From Microcystis wesenbergii NRERC-220 (GTDB taxonomy: Bacteria; Cyanobacteriota; Cyanobacteriia; Cyanobacteriales; Microcystaceae): a stretch of DNA of 64,000 nt. The stretch lies in contig NZ_JAVSJA010000001.1 in NCBI RefSeq assembly GCF_032027425.1, positions 4,414,001 to 4,478,000 on the forward strand, in the 5' to 3' direction. Every line of letters starts with the position of its first letter. Position 1 is the stretch's first letter. The translations under genes and the position numbers were made by a program. This document shows positions 36,409 through 45,854 of this stretch, piece by piece. The notes below the pieces were generated by a model. The model saw only the letters and a list, made by a program, of their open reading frames with translations, was not told the DNA's origin and searched no databases.

Positions 36409-36990
36409 TTACTTTTCTAGTTTCCGTCCTTTGCACAATAAACCGACCCCGGCAACGGAGAGTAAACCGAGAACCGTCGCCGGTTCGGGAACAGTGGGAG
36501 TGCCAGCCGGGGTCAGGGAATAATTGGCGAGAACGAAGGGTTCGCCGCCTGGAAGAGGAACAGAACCGTAGCCACCGATGGAAGCGAACAGGTCGAACGG
36601 ATTACCAACAACGTTAGGGGGTGAAAAGCCGAATCCACTACTACTACAAGCCGTGTTGTCACAAGCGGCAAAATCTAGTCCCGATCCGTCTAAGGATAGC
36701 ACCGCCTGACCCGTTACAGAACCACTAGAGATGACACCGGCAAAAGAACCTACGAACGGAAGAGCGGGGGCGGGAGAGCCGTTAAAGGTGGTATTACTGA
36801 TAGAACTGACGAATACCGTGTTGTTATCCGGTTGCAGGGTTCCGTCCACCGTCGCAGTGATGGTTCCTAAGCTGGAGGTGTAGGAAAAGTTAAAAGTTGC
36901 GGCGCTGGCAACTGGTGCGAGGGTGGCGGTGGCTACCGTGGCGAGGGCGACGGAATAGCAAAAGGAACTTTTGAGTGGCATAGAAGACAT
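36409..36990 (-). CDS. PEP-CTERM sorting-domain protein
   Basis: A 193-residue exported protein. The N-terminal signal peptide ends near APVASA. The C-terminus is VPEPATVLGLLSVAGVGLL followed by basic CKGRKLEK, the PEP-CTERM tripartite signal processed by exosortase. Between them is a beta-rich region with few charges (FNFSYTSSLGTITATVDGTL) and four cysteines. No exosortase gene is nearby. The ligand or role is unknown; PEP-CTERM proteins often associate with exopolysaccharide. Confidence 0.88.
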   Translation of the reverse strand: MSSMPLKSSFCYSVALATVATATLAPVASAATFNFSYTSSLGTITATVDGTLQPDNNTVFVSSISNTTFNGSPAPALPFVGSFAGVISSGSVTGQAVLSLDGSGLDFAACDNTACSSSGFGFSPPNVVGNPFDLFASIGGYGSVPLPGGEPFVLANYSLTPAGTPTVPEPATVLGLLSVAGVGLLCKGRKLEK

Positions 36991-37177
36991 TGTTTAGCTA
37001 AATTCCCCCGAACTCTACCCCCCCCCGCCCATTTTGTCAAGGTTGTTTCTATTTATATTTATTATGCTTTATCTACCTATTGATTACTCGATTGGGGATT
37101 GAGGGCGATCTCCCAGAGATGCGCGAAGGGGTGCGCTTTTCTGGGGTGCGGGGAGCGATCGGATCGGTAGAATTGAC

Positions 37178-37377
37178 ATAAGTACCTAAGCAAAATTAAT
37201 TACACATCCAAGCCGTCACCCGTCAGCCAAAAGCTTTTTGCTGTGACCAGTAAACAGTGAACTAAAAATTCAAATCTGATCCCTGATAGCTGTCCCGGAG
37301 TCCCCGTCTCCTGACGACCGTCTCCTGACGACCGTCTCCTGTCTCGACTAGGAAATTAATTTTGCACGACTACTTAT
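37178..37377. mobile_element. MITE with ATAAGTA...GCAAAATTAATT ends, copy 2
   Basis: Same terminal sequences as at 29383-29597: ATAAGTACCTAAGCAAAATT on the left and AATTTTGCACGACTACTTAT on the right. The interior differs and holds CGTCTCCTGACGAC direct repeats and a short heptamer-like stretch. The region 36991-37177 before it is GC-rich in part (CTACCCCCCCCC) with no gene. Confidence 0.82.
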
Positions 37378-37382
37378 ACTTT

Positions 37383-37935
37383 AGACGTTCATAATCTGAG
37401 ATTTATTAAACTTCTGAAATCGTAGAGTAAGCAAGGAATACAGTTCTTTTTTATGTTTCAGATGGGCATCATTCAGACATCCATAAATAGTTGAAGAAAA
37501 GTCAGAAAATTTTTCATAATATTTACCATACAAACATTTATTTTTGACAAATTTTCACAACCTTTTAATTAGATTTATATTAGGCAAATAAAGCAGCAAA
37601 TAGAGTAAATATATTGACCAAGAAAGAGCAAATTTATCAACAAAATCCCCTTTTTGATAACAAGCATTATCTAATACTAGATGATGGAAATAGTTATTCC
37701 TAAACTAGGTATTTTTTAAGAAGTTCACAGACTTGAGTTGCCGTAATATAAGTGTCATATGTTACCAGAATAACTTCATGAGTTATCCCATTTAAGGCTC
37801 CTCAAACATTAAAGCGTTTACACCTGGTCGGGGACTTAACGAAAAGTCTCTCAAAACACCAAACAAAAACGAGCTTCTTTCGCCTCATTTAGTCTGGGTT
37901 CTAGCTTTTTTTCTTTGTAAGCTGCCCGCGCATTT
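37383..37935 (-). pseudogene. Decayed IS630-family transposase
   Basis: Read on the minus strand in shifting frames: ITHEVILVTYDTYITATQVC, ELLKKY, LVLDNACYQKGDFVDKFAL, then INLI and YGKYYEKFSDFSSTIYGCLN. These match the DDE domain of IS630-type transposases, including the LVLDNA acidic motif. At least three frameshifts or stops interrupt it. It lies between MITE ends at 37377 and 37988-38019, so the MITEs may be non-autonomous relatives of this element. Confidence 0.75.
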
Positions 37936-37953
37936 AAATTGCTTGTTGAGACG
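37916..37953. repeat. Dispersed 38-bp repeat (CTCAACAAGCAATTTAAATG type), copy 1
   Basis: The sequence CTCAACAAGCAATTTAAATG (minus strand), then GCGGGCAGCTTA, recurs with few changes at 46080-46113 (plus strand) and 50486-50516 (minus strand). It may be the end of an insertion element. Confidence 0.75.
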
Positions 37954-37987
37954 AGGCAAGAGTGCCTCTTGCAAGAGTGCCTATCTT

Positions 37988-38019
37988 CACTAGGAAATTA
38001 ATTTTGCACGACTACTTAT
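37988..38019. mobile_element. Solo MITE/IS right end
   Basis: CACTAGGAAATTAATTTTGC followed by ACGACTACTTAT, identical to the right end of the MITEs at 29383 and 37178. No matching left end lies near, so it may be the outer end of the decayed IS630-type element. Confidence 0.75.
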
Positions 38020-38024
38020 GACTC

Positions 38025-38450
38025 TTAAACTATATTATTGTCTTTGAGTAAAAAATGCCAGTTATAACCGTGCAAAGTATAGCTCAAGAGAGCATAGGCT
38101 ACGATCGCAATCACAATATTAACATCAAATATGTTTGCTCCACCAGATGAAGCAGGACTAATGAATAAGGTGGAAAATGGCGCAATGAAAGGTGCAGATA
38201 GATGATTAATCAACTGAGCAAATTGATTTTGTGGGTTCGCACCAAACAAACGCAGCAAGAACCTCATTACCAGTAGTATTTGCACTATTCCTGCCAGCCC
38301 GAAAATGCTATTAATTATCCAATTTAAGGTATTACTTCGTCTGGCAGTTCGCAGGCGTTTCTCCTCTTGATCAAGTCGAAAAGCCTCTTGATCATGTAGC
38401 AGTTCTTGTCGCCGCTCAAGATTGGTTTCATCATCCCGATCGTGATTCAT
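38025..38450 (-). CDS. YggT-family membrane protein
   Basis: A 141-residue protein. A charged N-terminal helix (ERRQELLHDQEAFRLDQEEK) is followed by two membrane helices (LNWIINSIFGLAGIVQILLV and NIVIAIVAYALLSYTLHGY) around the YggT-type stretch MRFLLRLFGANPQNQFAQLI and LSAPFIAPF. YggT proteins in cyanobacteria are linked to thylakoid or cell-division functions, but this paralogue is shorter and differently arranged. It follows the cyanophycinase gene on the same strand after 89 bp. Confidence 0.8.
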   Translation of the reverse strand: MNHDRDDETNLERRQELLHDQEAFRLDQEEKRLRTARRSNTLNWIINSIFGLAGIVQILLVMRFLLRLFGANPQNQFAQLINHLSAPFIAPFSTLFISPASSGGANIFDVNIVIAIVAYALLSYTLHGYNWHFLLKDNNIV

Positions 38451-38539
38451 TCTTAGACCTCAGAGTCAATATTTTTCTGATTTAAATAAATTCTCCAATC
38501 AGTGGCGGGTACAAGCCACCACTGATTGTTCCCTCCGAC

Positions 38540-39403
38540 CTACTCCCTTTCAACTTCTGCCTCCTTTTTAGGATTGCTATCCTTTAACTCTATTGATCGA
38601 GAGAAAACGGGCTTGCGAGTTTTCAAGTTAAAGCGGAATCCTTGAGGTAAGATGTGCAACCTGACTCCACACACTGCCATCGCTTCATCTTTGAGCAGTT
38701 CGTCTAAATTATCATAAGTTGCTTCTGATTCATCGACAACTGTTACAGCCCCACGCCCCACCACTTTAAATTCGTCACCGTCCACAATTACTGCTGTATC
38801 TTCGTCAATGCCAAAGCCTAAGTTAGCTGGCTGCTGTAAGAGAGCGGAAATCAGGCGACCTAGCCGTCCGCGCTGGGCAAAATGCTGATCGATTACAACT
38901 GAGTGCAGAAATCCCATTCCCGGACCCATCTCTATCGCGTCCATGCGTGGGTTGGTTTCGGAGTCTCCTTCAATAATCATAAGATCGGGCATTATGGCAG
39001 CACCGGCACTTGTCCCACCTACCACCATTCCCTCCCGATTGCGTTGGTGAAGTAAGGTATCTAGCTGAGTTCCCTTGATATGTTCAATGATTAGGGCTTG
39101 ATCTCCCCCGGTAAAAAACGCTCCTGTGGCTTCCTCAATGATTTTCAGGTTTTCTGGATCGTCGGCATCTTCCCTGTGAATGGTATCGAGGACACGCACA
39201 TCCTCGACACCGAGTCGCTCAAACACTCGGGTATAGTTTTCTCCAGCCGAACGAGGCTCGCTTGTTGCCGCCGTTAACACGGCAATTTTAGCTTTAGTCC
39301 CGCCAGCACAGCGAACAAACTCTCGCAAGATTTTACAATCTCCTTCTTTGTCTTCTGCTCCACCAATGATGACTAATTGCCCTCGCTCTTTTGTGGATTC
39401 CAT
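38540..39403 (-). CDS. cphB: Cyanophycinase
   Basis: A 287-residue serine peptidase of family S51 that cuts the nitrogen reserve cyanophycin to beta-Asp-Arg dipeptides. The nucleophile is Ser132 in VGGTSAGAAIMPD. FFTGGDQ and VIDQHFAQRGRLGRL are further family motifs. The start at 39403 has AAGGAG as ribosome-binding site; an earlier in-frame ATG at 39433 lacks one. No cphA (cyanophycin synthetase) lies in the window, so the polymer must be made by genes elsewhere or the enzyme acts on other substrates. Confidence 0.93.
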   Translation of the reverse strand: MESTKERGQLVIIGGAEDKEGDCKILREFVRCAGGTKAKIAVLTAATSEPRSAGENYTRVFERLGVEDVRVLDTIHREDADDPENLKIIEEATGAFFTGGDQALIIEHIKGTQLDTLLHQRNREGMVVGGTSAGAAIMPDLMIIEGDSETNPRMDAIEMGPGMGFLHSVVIDQHFAQRGRLGRLISALLQQPANLGFGIDEDTAVIVDGDEFKVVGRGAVTVVDESEATYDNLDELLKDEAMAVCGVRLHILPQGFRFNLKTRKPVFSRSIELKDSNPKKEAEVERE

Positions 39404-39835
39404 ACAAAAACTCCTTGAATAACTAAACAGCACAACAACATAAAATTAAATTATAATCGTTCACACCTCCCCTACCCAATACCGTTCGGTTGAGCAAACC
39501 AGCCCCCACCCCCCTCAGTCCCCACCCCTCTCTTATCTCCCCTTTCAGGGGAGACGATAGAATTCCCCCTTAAGGGGGATTTAGGGGGTGGGATTGACAT
39601 CCTCACCGCCCTTTTAGGGACGGTGATTCCTAGACCTCACGATCTAGGTTTCTGCTTCTTAGCAGTTGCCTTCACAGACTTACTCTGTTCGGGTCTGACA
39701 CTCGCGACCCAGACTGATACCGCAAGCCCTGCGGCCAAAATGTTTTTACTGGCGTTAACATCCCTGTCATGGCAAGTTCCACATTCAGGACACTCCCATT
39801 CTCGGACACTTAACGGCATTTATAGGCTAATTGTC

Positions 39836-39918
39836 GCCCCCCCAACCCCCCACCCCCCCAACCCCCCACCCCCCCTGCCCCCCCGACATCGGGGGGGGCG
39901 GGGGGGCAAGGGGGGGGC
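39836..39918. repeat. GC-rich repeat inside the tnpB pseudogene
   Basis: CCCCCCAACCCCCCA units, then the palindrome CCCCCCGACATCGGGGGG, then GGGGGGCAAGGGGGG. The intact tnpB has only AGTGATTTCTCC at this position. A relative with CCCCCCGACGTCGGGGGG is at 44820-44850. Confidence 0.88.
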
Positions 39919-40735
39919 AACTAACGTCAGATATTGCCTGAGATAATTTCGGGTTTTTGACCATATTCTTGACGGCTAAATTCTCAACCACAATCGTTTG
40001 GTTTTCACGAACTAATTGAGTGGTTAGCTTGTGTAAATGGTCTTTTCTACTATCGGTGATTTGAGCGTGAATTTTGGCTACTTTGATTCTTGCCTTTTCC
40101 CGATTCTTTGAGTATTGTTTCTTCCTAGAAAGGCTTTTCCGATGCTCTTCGCAGTCTCCGATAATGCTTTTTAAAATGCTTGGGATTAGATACCTTGTCT
40201 CCATCGCTGGTAATCACAAAGCTACTAATTCCTAAGTCAATTCCGATGGCTTTATCTGTTACTGGTAAAGGCTTAATCGTTGGGTCATCAAATCTTATTG
40301 AGAGCTGCCAACGTCCAGAAGGATGTAATCTGACTGTTACTGTGCTTGGTTCACATCCGTCTGGTATTTGTCTTGACCATCGAATAGCTAAAGGTTCTGT
40401 GCATTTAGCTAAATAGATTTGTTTGTCTTTAAATTTAAAGGCTGATTTGGTAAATTCGGCACTTCCTCCTTGATGTTTTTTCTTAAAGCTAGGATACTTA
40501 GTAAGACCAGCAAAGAAGTTAGTAAAAGCTGTTTGTAAATGTCTTAACCCTTGTTGTAAAGGTACACAGCTAACTTCGTTTAAAAAGTCTAATTCTTCTT
40601 GCTTTTTCCAATCGGTTAGCATTGAAGACGTTTCAGCATATCCTACTCTTTCTTGTCTTTCGTACCATGCTTGTGTTCTGACATGGAGAGCTTTATTGTC
40701 AACCAATCTTACACAGCCCAATGTGCGCCGCAATA

Positions 40736-40828
40736 TAGCGGTGTGCAGTCGTATGAGGTACAGTGTCACGAGCTATAAACCATGCTAGGCAAAGCTTGGT
40801 TTGTATCTCACTCAAGCGCTTACCGCTA
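40736..40828. mobile_element. 93-bp MITE with TAGCGGT ends inserted in tnpB
   Basis: Left end TAGCGGTG and right end TACCGCTA are inverted repeats. TA is duplicated on both sides (40734-40735 and 40829-40830). The intact copy 2 reads CGCAATAGCGACTC across the empty site, so the insertion and TA duplication are seen directly. The element has no gene; TA duplication suggests mobilisation by an IS630/Tc1-type transposase. Confidence 0.92.
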
Positions 40829-40945
40829 TAGCGACTCTTGTTCGGGTGTGGGGTAAAATCGGAACGAGTAGGCTTTTTCCATGTCTCACTAGTATTTAAC
40901 GGTAAAGCCAACCTAGAACGGCGGGGTTTCAGACCCAAATTTTCG

Positions 40946-41323
40946 ATGACTGTTATTGACTAAATAGGCTAGATGACTATCGGTGTGGCCAGGAGTAGCG
41001 ATCGCTTTGATGGTGATATTTCCTAGCAACAATTCCTCTCCATCCGCCAGATGGCGATCAGCACAGGCTACTTGAGCATTTTCGGGAACTATACCCTGAC
41101 AGCCTGTGATTTGCCTTAACTTTCCAGTTCCTGTGACGTGATCGGCGTGAATATGGGTTTCTACACAATATTTTAGCGTTAATCCTAGCTCCCGTAATTG
41201 CTGACCGTCCCTTTCCACCTGTTCCCGCACTGGATCCACCAATACCGCTTCCTTGCTGACGGGATCGGCAATCAAATAAGTATAAGTGCTGGTTTCGGGA
41301 TCGAACATCTGACGGAATAGCAT
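40946..41323 (-). pseudogene. Truncated metallo-beta-lactamase-fold hydrolase (ETHE1/persulfide-dioxygenase-like)
   Basis: The first 126 residues of a protein starting MLFRQMFDPETSTYTYLIAD, with metal ligands in THIHADHVTG and the next His in ATPGHTDSH. These fit the ETHE1/GloB-like group that acts on glutathione persulfide or thioesters. The gene ends at the left terminus of the tnpB element, whose end supplies the foreign tail RKFGSETPPF. The second metal site and C-terminal half are absent, and no continuation is found beyond the element. Confidence 0.85.
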
Positions 41324-41450
41324 GATCTCTGACTCTCTTTGTATAACTTAATAGCTATACTACCATATAATTATAAATTTGGGAGAGACCTCTGGCAGGA
41401 TTAATTTTTGGGCTGTATCTCACTGTTGAGTCAAGAGGCAAAAATACAAA

Positions 41451-41487
41451 TAAAGCGAGAACTGTCGCTCTTGCAGTTCCCGCTTTA
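41451..41487 (-). terminator. Terminator of petF
   Basis: TAAAGCGAGAACTG and CAGTTCCCGCTTTA form a 14-bp stem with one mismatch around a nine-base loop, about 48 bp after the petF stop. A-T pairs at both bases make it potentially bidirectional. Confidence 0.8.
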
Positions 41488-41534
41488 TTCCTGTTGTATT
41501 GTTGGACTGTCTAACGCCCGAATATTGAGTTAAA

Positions 41535-42119
<585 letters not shown>

Positions 42120-42890
42120 TTAATCCCGCAAAAAAGCGGGGGGATAACTCATATTCTCAGCAAAGCCCAAGATACCTCGATCGCGATGCTCATAGAGTAA
42201 ATTTCCTTGATTATCAAATAAAAAGGTCCCTCCCCGTTGGGTGAGATAACTACTATCGGGGATATATGTTGACCAATTGCCCAAAACTTGACCCATATTA
42301 CGCAGTCTCAGGGTGGCTAATTCAAAAGGTCGCTGAAAACCTTGACCCCCGGCAAAATTGAATAGGGAACCCCGGAAAGGTGGTAAAGGCCGCGCTTGCA
42401 TTGTTTCCTCCTCGGCAATTAATTGGGGGGCTTTGCGATCGCCAAGATAACCCCGCAGCACTTCGGCCAGAGTACCCGGACTACCCACACCCGCACACAT
42501 CAACATTAGATTTAACCAAGCATTTTGCCCGGGGGAAAATCCAGGTAATTTTAACGATAAACCCCGATAAAGTCCTAATAAATTGTGTAATTCGGCTTTG
42601 GGGTCAACAAAAAGCCAATCTTGCCGAAATTTCGTATATTCAGCGAATTTTAAACCTGAATTGCGATCGCCGATACCGATGGCACGAATGGTTATCCCGG
42701 CATTTTGCCAAAGGGCTGCCTCTTTTTCTAACCACCAAGCGTATTCGAGACTATCAAAATCTCCCAATTGCGGCCAAACAAGAATTAAAAGACGTTTATA
42801 CCCAGTACAATCGCTTAAAATTGGCACTATTTGCCCATCGCTGACCCTTTGGCGTTGACTTGTTGAAAATATTTCATAAATGCTGCTCAT
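42120..42890 (-). CDS. Peroxiredoxin-like (AhpC/TSA-type) protein without the usual peroxidatic Cys
   Basis: A 256-residue protein of the thioredoxin-fold peroxiredoxin-like group found in cyanobacteria. The fold is suggested by [21 protein letters not shown], where the active-site Cys-Pro of true peroxiredoxins would lie, and later [20 protein letters not shown] near the C-terminus. Here the site reads VWPQLGDF with no Cys, so peroxidase chemistry is doubtful. It overlaps anmK by 4 bp, so the two are cotranscribed. Confidence 0.75.
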   Translation of the reverse strand: MSSIYEIFSTSQRQRVSDGQIVPILSDCTGYKRLLILVWPQLGDFDSLEYAWWLEKEAALWQNAGITIRAIGIGDRNSGLKFAEYTKFRQDWLFVDPKAELHNLLGLYRGLSLKLPGFSPGQNAWLNLMLMCAGVGSPGTLAEVLRGYLGDRKAPQLIAEEETMQARPLPPFRGSLFNFAGGQGFQRPFELATLRLRNMGQVLGNWSTYIPDSSYLTQRGGTFLFDNQGNLLYEHRDRGILGFAENMSYPPAFLRD

Positions 42891-44023
42891 AGATAAATTT
42901 CTCCTAATAAAACCGCTGCTTTTGCCCCCGTGACTTGCGGTAAATTACCGGGGAAATTGTGCCAGCGCCAATAGGCCAAGAGGGCAAAAGCGATCGCTTC
43001 TTTAAAATCGCTATTTAATCCTAGCTCATCGGTGGTCAAAAGCTTGACATTTGACCCCAAATGTGCTAAGAGTCGTTGCCGCAGGTAGGCATTACGAGCG
43101 CCACCACCGCAGAGCAGCACCTCCGCGGGCATTTCCGGCAAAAAGGTTTGATAGCTGTGGGCGATCGAAATGGCGGTTAAATCGGTTAAACTCGCCAACC
43201 AGTCGGCATCACTCAGGGAATAAGCTTGGGCATCCTGGTGCAATTGGGCTAGATAGGCGGGGCTAAATAACTCTCTGCCAGTGGATTTAGGGGGATATTG
43301 TTGAAAATAAGGCTCCTGTAGCCATTTATGAACTAATTCGGAGCAGGGTTGACCCTGGGCCGACCATTGACCGTTATGGTCGTAGGTTTGTTGGCCTTGG
43401 CTCAAAAATTGTACAGCCAAATCGATGAGGACATTGCCGGGGCCGGTATCCCAACCGAAAATGTTTTGCTGCCAATTTTCCGTTTTTCGGGGGGGTAGAT
43501 AGGTTAAATTGCCAATACCGCCGATATTTTGGACGCAGCGGGCTTTAGTGGGGTGAGAAAGCAGATAAGCGTCAATTTTCGGCACTAGGGGCGCACCGTG
43601 ACCAGCTTGGGCGATATCGGCAGCGCGAAAATTACTAATGGTGGGAATACGGGTATTTTTTGCGATCGCCGCTCCCCGTCCTAATTGTACCGTGTAACCG
43701 AGGCGATCGTTGGCGGGGGGTCGATGAAAAACGGTTTGACCGTGACTGCCGATTAATTGGGCTTTTGGGGTTTCTTTTTGGATATTTAAAGCGGCTTGGG
43801 CGAATTCTTCGGCGATATCATCATCTAAGCTGGCTAAAGCTTCAAGGTCGAGCTTTTCTCCCCCACAGACTTGTAAAATTGTCTCTCGTAATCGGGGGGA
43901 ATAGGGATAGGTTTCTCCAGCTAATAACTGCACCTGTGGAGATTCCACTGTACCGCTAATCTCCACTAAAGCGGTATCGATGCCATCCACCGATGTGCCA
44001 CTAATTAAACCGATAACTAACAA
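42887..44023 (-). CDS. anmK: Anhydro-N-acetylmuramic acid kinase
   Basis: A 378-residue kinase that phosphorylates and opens 1,6-anhydro-MurNAc, recovering cell-wall sugars. The N-terminus [20 protein letters not shown] is the family phosphate-binding start. [37 protein letters not shown] and [10 protein letters not shown] are conserved blocks. It lies between thiS (33 bp upstream) and the peroxiredoxin-like gene (4-bp overlap) on one strand. Confidence 0.95.
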   Translation of the reverse strand: MLVIGLISGTSVDGIDTALVEISGTVESPQVQLLAGETYPYSPRLRETILQVCGGEKLDLEALASLDDDIAEEFAQAALNIQKETPKAQLIGSHGQTVFHRPPANDRLGYTVQLGRGAAIAKNTRIPTISNFRAADIAQAGHGAPLVPKIDAYLLSHPTKARCVQNIGGIGNLTYLPPRKTENWQQNIFGWDTGPGNVLIDLAVQFLSQGQQTYDHNGQWSAQGQPCSELVHKWLQEPYFQQYPPKSTGRELFSPAYLAQLHQDAQAYSLSDADWLASLTDLTAISIAHSYQTFLPEMPAEVLLCGGGARNAYLRQRLLAHLGSNVKLLTTDELGLNSDFKEAIAFALLAYWRWHNFPGNLPQVTGAKAAVLLGEIYL

Positions 44024-44056
44024 GTTTTTTCCCTCAACTGTCGATTGTTGATTATT

Positions 44057-44266
44057 TTATCCCCCTCCGACAATAGTAACAATTTCTAATTTATCTCCCT
44101 CCTTGATTTCCGTGTTTTCCCAATACTGACGATGGAGGATTTCCCCGTTATATTCCACTGCAACTAACCGAGGATTCATGCCCAAATTTTCTAATATTTG
44201 CGGTAGTTTAGTTTCCGGTAAACAGGTTTGAGTTTTGCCGTTAATTTGCAGGGTTATTTCTGACAT
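44057..44266 (-). CDS. thiS: ThiS-type sulfur carrier protein
   Basis: A 69-residue ubiquitin-fold protein ending in GGG, the C-terminus that is adenylated and thiocarboxylated to give sulfur for the thiazole of thiamine. The start MSEITLQINGKTQ at 44266 matches family length; a 15-residue longer frame is unlikely. No thiG or thiF lies beside it, which is unusual outside cyanobacteria. A MoaD-like role cannot be excluded by sequence alone. Confidence 0.85.
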   Translation of the reverse strand: MSEITLQINGKTQTCLPETKLPQILENLGMNPRLVAVEYNGEILHRQYWENTEIKEGDKLEIVTIVGGG

Positions 44267-44565
44267 AGTTTTGAAAGTAAAAGGCTCTCCCGTACTTGTG
44301 GTGATAAGCAAAAGTTATCTAAGGCAGGGCTTAGGCCATAAGTCCCCACAGAACTACTAACCTAGGGTAATGTAGGGGCATAATGCTTGCGCCCACAATG
44401 TAATGTTCACCAATACTTTACACCATGATGTCGAGAGAGCCAAGTAAAAAGGGGTGATAGGGAGACTTTTCGGTGATCAGCTTCTGAAGGCAAGAGTCAC
44501 TCATACAAGAGGCAAAAGAAAGAATCTGGCAATTCTCCTCCCTAAAAAGAAGGTTAGAAACTAAG

Positions 44566-44761
44566 TAGGGTTTACTGAAAAAGTTTTTCGTGGGCTGTAG
44601 GGTGTCGGGTTTTAGCCATTTTCAGGGGGTTAATTACCTAATTTTCAGGGAAAAAGTATCTGAAATTTCCCCCCGATCACTCTCGGCTGGCACTTTTTGA
44701 TGGGAAAAAAGTCTAAAAGTCTTATCCAAGAAGATTTTTAGATTGATTCAGCCCACCCTAC
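44566..44761. repeat. MITE-like element, copy 2 (TTTACTGAA ends)
   Basis: TAGGGTTTACTGAA on the left and TTCAGCCCACCCTA on the right are imperfect inverted ends. The interior block AATTACCTAATTTTCAGGGA and the end TTTTTAGATTGATTCAG are shared with copy 1 at 19293-19576. No gene lies in 44267-44894. Confidence 0.8.
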
Positions 44762-44770
44762 TTAAGACTG

Positions 44771-44885
44771 ATACCATTTTTCATAAGTAATGGCAGAGAT
44801 GGTTAATCGCCCTCACCCCCACCCCCCCGACGTCGGGGGGGCAACGGGGGGTAAGATACCTGCCAAGAATAAAGAAAAATGGTAT
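44771..44885. mobile_element. 115-bp MITE with ATACCATTTTTC ends beside hemC
   Basis: Perfect 12-bp terminal inverted repeats ATACCATTTTTC and GAAAAATGGTAT. The interior holds the palindrome CCCCCCGACGTCGGGGGG. The right end lies 9 bp from the hemC stop, so its hairpin could act as that gene's terminator. Confidence 0.85.
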
Positions 44886-44894
44886 GATCACTGA

Positions 44895-45854
44895 TTATCG
44901 TCCCACTTCAGCGAAAATCTCGGCTAAAATCTCTCCAGCACCAGCCTCGCGCACTTTATGGGCTAAATCTCGTCCTAAGACTTCCCCATGGCTAGGATCA
45001 CCGCTAACCGAGTCCTTAATCAGGCGCTTACCGTCGAGACTAGCCACCATACCCGTTAAAGTTAGGATACCATCCTCGATCGCCGTATTCACTCCGATGG
45101 GAACTTGACAGCCCCCCTCCAACTCGCGTAAAAAAGCGCGTTCAGCATAGCATCTATCGCGACTAGGGGCGTGTTCCAACACTTTTAGGACTTCCAAAAC
45201 CTCCGCATCTCCATCGCGGCATTCTATCCCTAAAGCACCCTGTCCCACCGCATGGAGAGAAATTGCCGACGGAATAACCTGATGAACTCGATCGCCTAAT
45301 CCTAACCTTTCCAATCCCGCTACTGCCAGAATAATCGCGTCGTATTCTCCCGCGTCCAGTTTTGCCAGACGGGTGTTGACATTGCCGCGCACATCTTTAA
45401 AAGTCAGATGAGGATAATGGTAACGCAACTGGGCCAATCGCCGCAGGGAAGAAGTCCCCACCACCGCACCTTCCGGTAAAGTGTCTAATTGATAGTCTTG
45501 ATTTTGGCTATTTACCACCAAAGCATCGGCCGGATTAACTCTTTCGGTGACGCAACCCAAGATTAAGCCTTCGGGCAAATTAGTGGGCAGATCCTTGAGA
45601 GAATGGACGGCAAGATCGATCGATCTATCCAACATTCCCACTTCTAGTTCTTTGGTAAATAAACCCTTATCACCGATTTTCGCTAGGGCCACATCGAGAA
45701 TTTTATCGCCTTGGGTACTCATCGTCTCCACCTCAAACTGTCGATGGGGGTGGTGTTTACTCAATTCTGCCTGTACCCAATAGGTTTGTACTAGGGCTAA
45801 CTGACTTTTACGCGAACCGATACGCAGGGAACGAGGAGGACTAGAAACGGACAT
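44895..45854 (-). CDS. hemC: Porphobilinogen deaminase (hydroxymethylbilane synthase)
   Basis: A 319-residue enzyme that joins four porphobilinogens for haem and chlorophyll. The N-terminal [13 protein letters not shown] and [23 protein letters not shown] are family motifs. The dipyrromethane cofactor Cys is in [22 protein letters not shown] and [13 protein letters not shown] bind substrate and cofactor. It stands alone, with a MITE at its 3' end. Confidence 0.96.
   Translation of the reverse strand: MSVSSPPRSLRIGSRKSQLALVQTYWVQAELSKHHPHRQFEVETMSTQGDKILDVALAKIGDKGLFTKELEVGMLDRSIDLAVHSLKDLPTNLPEGLILGCVTERVNPADALVVNSQNQDYQLDTLPEGAVVGTSSLRRLAQLRYHYPHLTFKDVRGNVNTRLAKLDAGEYDAIILAVAGLERLGLGDRVHQVIPSAISLHAVGQGALGIECRDGDAEVLEVLKVLEHAPSRDRCYAERAFLRELEGGCQVPIGVNTAIEDGILTLTGMVASLDGKRLIKDSVSGDPSHGEVLGRDLAHKVREAGAGEILAEIFAEVGR

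Larger units (their letters stand above)
39637..40882 (-). pseudogene. tnpB: tnpB disrupted by a MITE, a deletion and a GC-rich insertion
   Basis: Fragments match the intact tnpB at 58608-59795 throughout. Compared with it, this copy has a 93-bp MITE at 40736-40828 with TA duplication, which introduces a stop after MEKAYSFRFYPTPEQESL. It has a 91-bp deletion between AACGGCATTT repeats that removes the first half of the zinc finger. It also has an 80-bp GC-rich insertion at 39836-39918 and a frameshift near 40140. GIDLGISSF and VVENLAVKNM are still readable. It cannot make functional TnpB. Confidence 0.9.
39594..40945 (-). mobile_element. Degraded IS605-type element (tnpB only), copy 1
   Basis: Bounded by TTGACATCCTC with a GC-rich hairpin (right end, 39594) and TTCAGACCCAAATTTTCG (left end, ending 40945), the same as the intact copy at 58565-59886. 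The element carries only tnpB, with no Y1 transposase tnpA. Its left end is fused to the metallo-beta-lactamase gene at 40946. The flank beyond 39594 is GC-rich repeat DNA, so the rest of the target gene is gone. Confidence 0.85.

Noticed and set aside
36189-36617. 142-residue plus-strand frame
   Set aside because: It runs through palindromic repeats and antisense to the PEP-CTERM gene; its codons look like a shadow.
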